Of a stretch of 6,397 bases of DNA, positions 4,872-6,397 are shown in pieces. Numbering within the stretch: the stretch's first letter is position 1; every line of letters begins with the position of its first letter. The translations under genes were made by a program, and so were the position numbers. Source of the stretch: JBBDSJ01 sp040905025 (GTDB lineage Bacteria; Pseudomonadota; Gammaproteobacteria; Methylohalomonadales; Methylohalomonadaceae). The stretch is from the NCBI GenBank assembly GCA_040905025.1, contig JBBDSJ010000072.1:1-6397 (forward strand), given 5' to 3'. The notes beneath the pieces were generated by a model. The model was not told where the DNA came from, made no database searches, and saw only the letters and a list, made by a program, of their open reading frames with translations.

Positions 4872-5903
4872 TTAGCTTGCCAATCGCAGCGTAGTGATTT
4901 TGTCACTACGCTGATTTTTTTCCGACATCCGATCCGCATACTTGGCCAGGTGGTCACTGTTCAAGTGCGCATACTTTTGCACCATCTCCGGACAACTCCA
5001 GCCGCCCAGCTCTTGCAGGACATTCAACGGGGTGCCCGCTTGCACATGCCAGCTCGCCCAGGTGTGGCGCATGTCATGCCAACGAAAGTCATCAATGCCG
5101 GCACGCTTTAACGCCTTACGCCACGCCCAGTTATTCGGCTGCTTGACGGGATGGCCGTTGTAGACAAATACAAACGTTGCATCTTTGCCTAACTGTTCCC
5201 GCAATACCTGCACCGCAGCGTTGGTCAGTGGCACCGGGATGGCTTTGCCAGCTTTTGCCTGGTCGGGATGGATCCACGCCATGCGCCGATCTAAATCCAC
5301 TTGCGACCATTCCAGGTGCGTGACATTGCGCCGCCGGAGTCCGGTTTCCAGGCTAAATGACACCATTGCGGTTAAATGCGCTGGTAATTCATCAAGCAAT
5401 GCTGCCGCTTCCTTGTGTGTCAGAAAGCGCACCCGCTTTTTAGGCTCTGGTAACATCCGAAATTTAGGCACACGATCTAACCAGTCCCATTCAAAAGCCG
5501 CCTTGCGTAAAATAGCGCGAACAACTTCCATTGTGCGGTTTATCGTGGCGTTGGTGACATCATCGCATTGTCGTGCTTCGATGATGCGTTCCAACAAGGC
5601 GCGGTCGATGTCTTTAAGTTTTAGTCCTCCCAGATAGTTATCAAGCCAACGGATGCAGCGCAGGGCATCGTCAAAACTGGCTTTGTGTTTGGTTTCCTTG
5701 CTCCATTGCACTACCGCATCGTTCCAGGTGTAGTCAGGCTTAACGCCTAACCGGTCTTGCTCCCACAAAGACGCTTTCAGCGTGTCGTGATACTCCTGGG
5801 CTTTTTGCTTGTCGGCAATCCCAGTAGAGCGCTGTATTCGTCGTCCCTTGTGGTTGATGGCGATCCACCAGTGCGGTGAATCTTTGCGTTGATAGAGTGA
5901 CAT
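4872..5903 (-). CDS. Phage-type tyrosine recombinase/integrase
   Basis: Catalyses site-specific integration, and with accessory factors excision, of the element, probably at tRNA-Arg. The 343 residues are a typical length for this group. The N-terminus (MSLYQRKDSPHWWIAI) is the short beta-strand arm-binding type. A SAM-like core-binding region spans about 58-145, and the catalytic domain about 158-320. Catalytic residues are visible: R190 (LETGLR), K217 in the beta-hairpin (DQAKAGK), H276 and R279 (WHDMRHTWAS), W302 in place of the third histidine (LGGW, common in phage integrases) and nucleophile Y311 (VQKYAHL). The start is supported by AGGAG (plus-strand 5912-5916) 8 nt upstream. The first 127 bp lie within the upstream helix-turn-helix gene, suggesting translational coupling. 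The last codons also encode a plus-strand terminator. All core residues are intact, so the enzyme is probably functional. Confidence 0.96.
   Translation of the reverse strand: MSLYQRKDSPHWWIAINHKGRRIQRSTGIADKQKAQEYHDTLKASLWEQDRLGVKPDYTWNDAVVQWSKETKHKASFDDALRCIRWLDNYLGGLKLKDIDRALLERIIEARQCDDVTNATINRTMEVVRAILRKAAFEWDWLDRVPKFRMLPEPKKRVRFLTHKEAAALLDELPAHLTAMVSFSLETGLRRRNVTHLEWSQVDLDRRMAWIHPDQAKAGKAIPVPLTNAAVQVLREQLGKDATFVFVYNGHPVKQPNNWAWRKALKRAGIDDFRWHDMRHTWASWHVQAGTPLNVLQELGGWSCPEMVQKYAHLNSDHLAKYADRMSEKNQRSDKITTLRLAS
4887..4921 (+). terminator. Intrinsic terminator for the tRNA transcript, inside the int coding end
   Basis: A perfect 11-bp stem, CAGCGTAGTGA (4887-4897) with TCACTACGCTG (4903-4913), has a 5-nt TTTTG loop and is followed on the plus strand by A and seven Ts (4915-4921). 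This is a classical rho-independent terminator oriented for transcripts from tRNA-Ser and tRNA-Arg, 44 bp past the tRNA-Arg CCA. It lies wholly within the minus-strand integrase gene, in the codons for about residues 328-339 (KNQRSDKITTL). On the minus strand there is no T tract after the stem, so it should act mainly on plus-strand transcription. Confidence 0.85.
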
Positions 5904-6103
5904 GGTGTTAGCTCCTGTGTGTCACCTTGCAACGCTCGCGGCGGGTATTGTGCGCGGAGATAGGCCAGCAAATCAATATCCACGAATACCCAACGGCGCC
6001 CAACTTTGCTAGCCGGCACTTTGCCGCGTTTGGCTTTCTGGCTAAGGGTAACGGGATGCACATGCAGGAATGCCGCCGCCTGTTTAAGGTTTAGTGTCCG
6101 CAT
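5777..6103 (-). CDS. Small helix-turn-helix protein, excisionase/MerR-like fold, upstream of integrase
   Basis: A 108-residue protein from the chosen start. Residues 5-53 (NLKQAAAFLHVHPVTL ... GRRWVFVDIDLLAYLR) match the HTH_17/excisionase-type winged helix-turn-helix that binds DNA. A basic, polar tail follows with CHSINAKIHRTGGS and LGLPTSKKPR. From memory, similar tails occur in other small proteins encoded just before integrases, which supports the 127-bp overlap with int being real coding. It may be a recombination directionality factor or a regulator of int; the sequence does not decide. The start at 6103 places the domain at the N-terminus but has only a weak GGAA 10 nt upstream. ATG codons at 6130 and 6127 are alternatives, preceded by AGG. 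It overlaps the upstream partial gene by 20 bp. Confidence 0.82.
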   Translation of the reverse strand: MRTLNLKQAAAFLHVHPVTLSQKAKRGKVPASKVGRRWVFVDIDLLAYLRAQYPPRALQGDTQELTPCHSINAKIHRTGGSPSTTRDDEYSALLGLPTSKKPRSITTR

Positions 6104-6397
6104 GGGCAACTTGTTCCAATAATTCATCATAGCCTGCAAACGGTTGCAAACGTTTCGGTTTACCCTCGCGCATGAGCTGATCGAGTACAGCGCTGGCATT
6201 GCCGTGTTCCACCTGGTACATAACGTTTAAGCCTTTTCCGGCCGCGGTATTAAGCCACTTCACCATATTGGCGTATTGGATTTCTGCCGCGCGCCGAATG
6301 GTTTTGATGCGTTCCTGATGTTCGGACAGATAAGCCAGGCAAGGATACGCACCGGCAAGATAATCACTCGGCCGGGTTAATGTATCGTGTGGAATGA
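6084..6397 (-). CDS. Unrecognised protein, C-terminal part (5' end beyond window)
   Basis: The minus-strand frame is open from the window edge (first full codon at 6395) to a TAA at 6084-6086, showing 103 residues. It reads IPHDTLTRPSDYLAGAYPCL at the edge, then a charged helical segment (SEHQERIKTIRRAAEIQYAN), then GKGLNVMYQVEHGNASAVLD and a tail ending HADTKP. I do not recognise the family. No signal peptide, membrane segment or known catalytic motif is visible in this part. An internal ATG at 6266 would give 60 residues, but the continuous open frame and protein-like composition upstream favour a longer gene. It overlaps the helix-turn-helix gene start by 20 bp, as in tightly packed phage or island operons, and is likely co-transcribed with it and int. 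Confidence 0.65.
   Translation of the reverse strand, partial: IPHDTLTRPSDYLAGAYPCLAYLSEHQERIKTIRRAAEIQYANMVKWLNTAAGKGLNVMYQVEHGNASAVLDQLMREGKPKRLQPFAGYDELLEQVAHADTKP

Larger units (their letters stand above)
4844..6397. mobile_element. Left edge of an integrative element (island or prophage) at tRNA-Arg
   Basis: Everything after the tRNA-Arg CCA is on the minus strand and consists of an integrase, a small helix-turn-helix protein and an unrecognised partial gene, all overlapping. In E. coli this position is followed by more tRNA genes and gshA, none of which appears. Element size, cargo and whether it is phage-, plasmid- or satellite-like cannot be told from the 1.55 kb visible. Confidence 0.75.

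Noticed and set aside
5185..5637. Plus-strand 150-codon open frame opposite int
   Set aside because: It is antisense to the intact catalytic region of the integrase. Its Arg/Ser/Cys-rich composition is typical of a reverse-frame artefact.
6104..6199. Longer N-terminus (32 more residues) for the helix-turn-helix protein
   Set aside because: This stretch overlaps the upstream gene's coding end, is not protein-like in this frame (MPALYSISSCARVN), and the domain begins right after the Met at 6103.
5901..6397. Toxin-antitoxin or defence module upstream of int
   Set aside because: The two small frames show no toxin, nuclease or antitoxin motif beyond one excisionase-like helix-turn-helix; too little is visible to support it.

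Overview
The window looks like the edge of a genomic island in a gammaproteobacterial chromosome of moderate G+C. The left two thirds is ordinary housekeeping sequence on the plus strand: alaS (alanyl-tRNA synthetase), lysC (aspartate kinase), csrA (global RNA-binding regulator), tRNA-Ser(GCU) and tRNA-Arg(ACG). This order is known from Pseudomonas and relatives; E. coli has alaS, csrA and the same two tRNA types without lysC. The AlaRS and CsrA sequences also fit a gammaproteobacterium, but I cannot name the genus.

The right third (about 4844 to the end) is on the minus strand and looks acquired. It holds a phage-type tyrosine recombinase whose 3' end lies 28 bp from the CCA end of tRNA-Arg. 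Upstream of it are a small helix-turn-helix protein that overlaps the integrase start by 127 bp, and the C-terminal part of an unrecognised gene that runs off the window. The three genes overlap in tandem and are probably one transcription unit. The natural reading is an integrative element inserted at the 3' end of tRNA-Arg. Only its integration module is visible, so its cargo and far attachment site lie outside the window.

The spaces between genes carry most of the unusual structure. A branched fold and then a 13-bp hairpin lie between csrA and tRNA-Ser. A near-perfect 20-bp-stem palindrome abuts the tRNA-Ser CCA end. It is followed by about 125 bp that mimics the two halves of the tRNA-Ser T arm, separated by a chain of small perfect hairpins. 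A textbook plus-strand intrinsic terminator sits inside the last codons of the minus-strand integrase gene, where it would end the host tRNA transcript. The csrA leader has several GGA motifs consistent with autoregulation, and lysC has a possible internal start for a separate regulatory subunit.

I see no complete undescribed system in this window. The best leads are the repeat next to tRNA-Ser, the terminator inside int, and the partial gene at the right edge.
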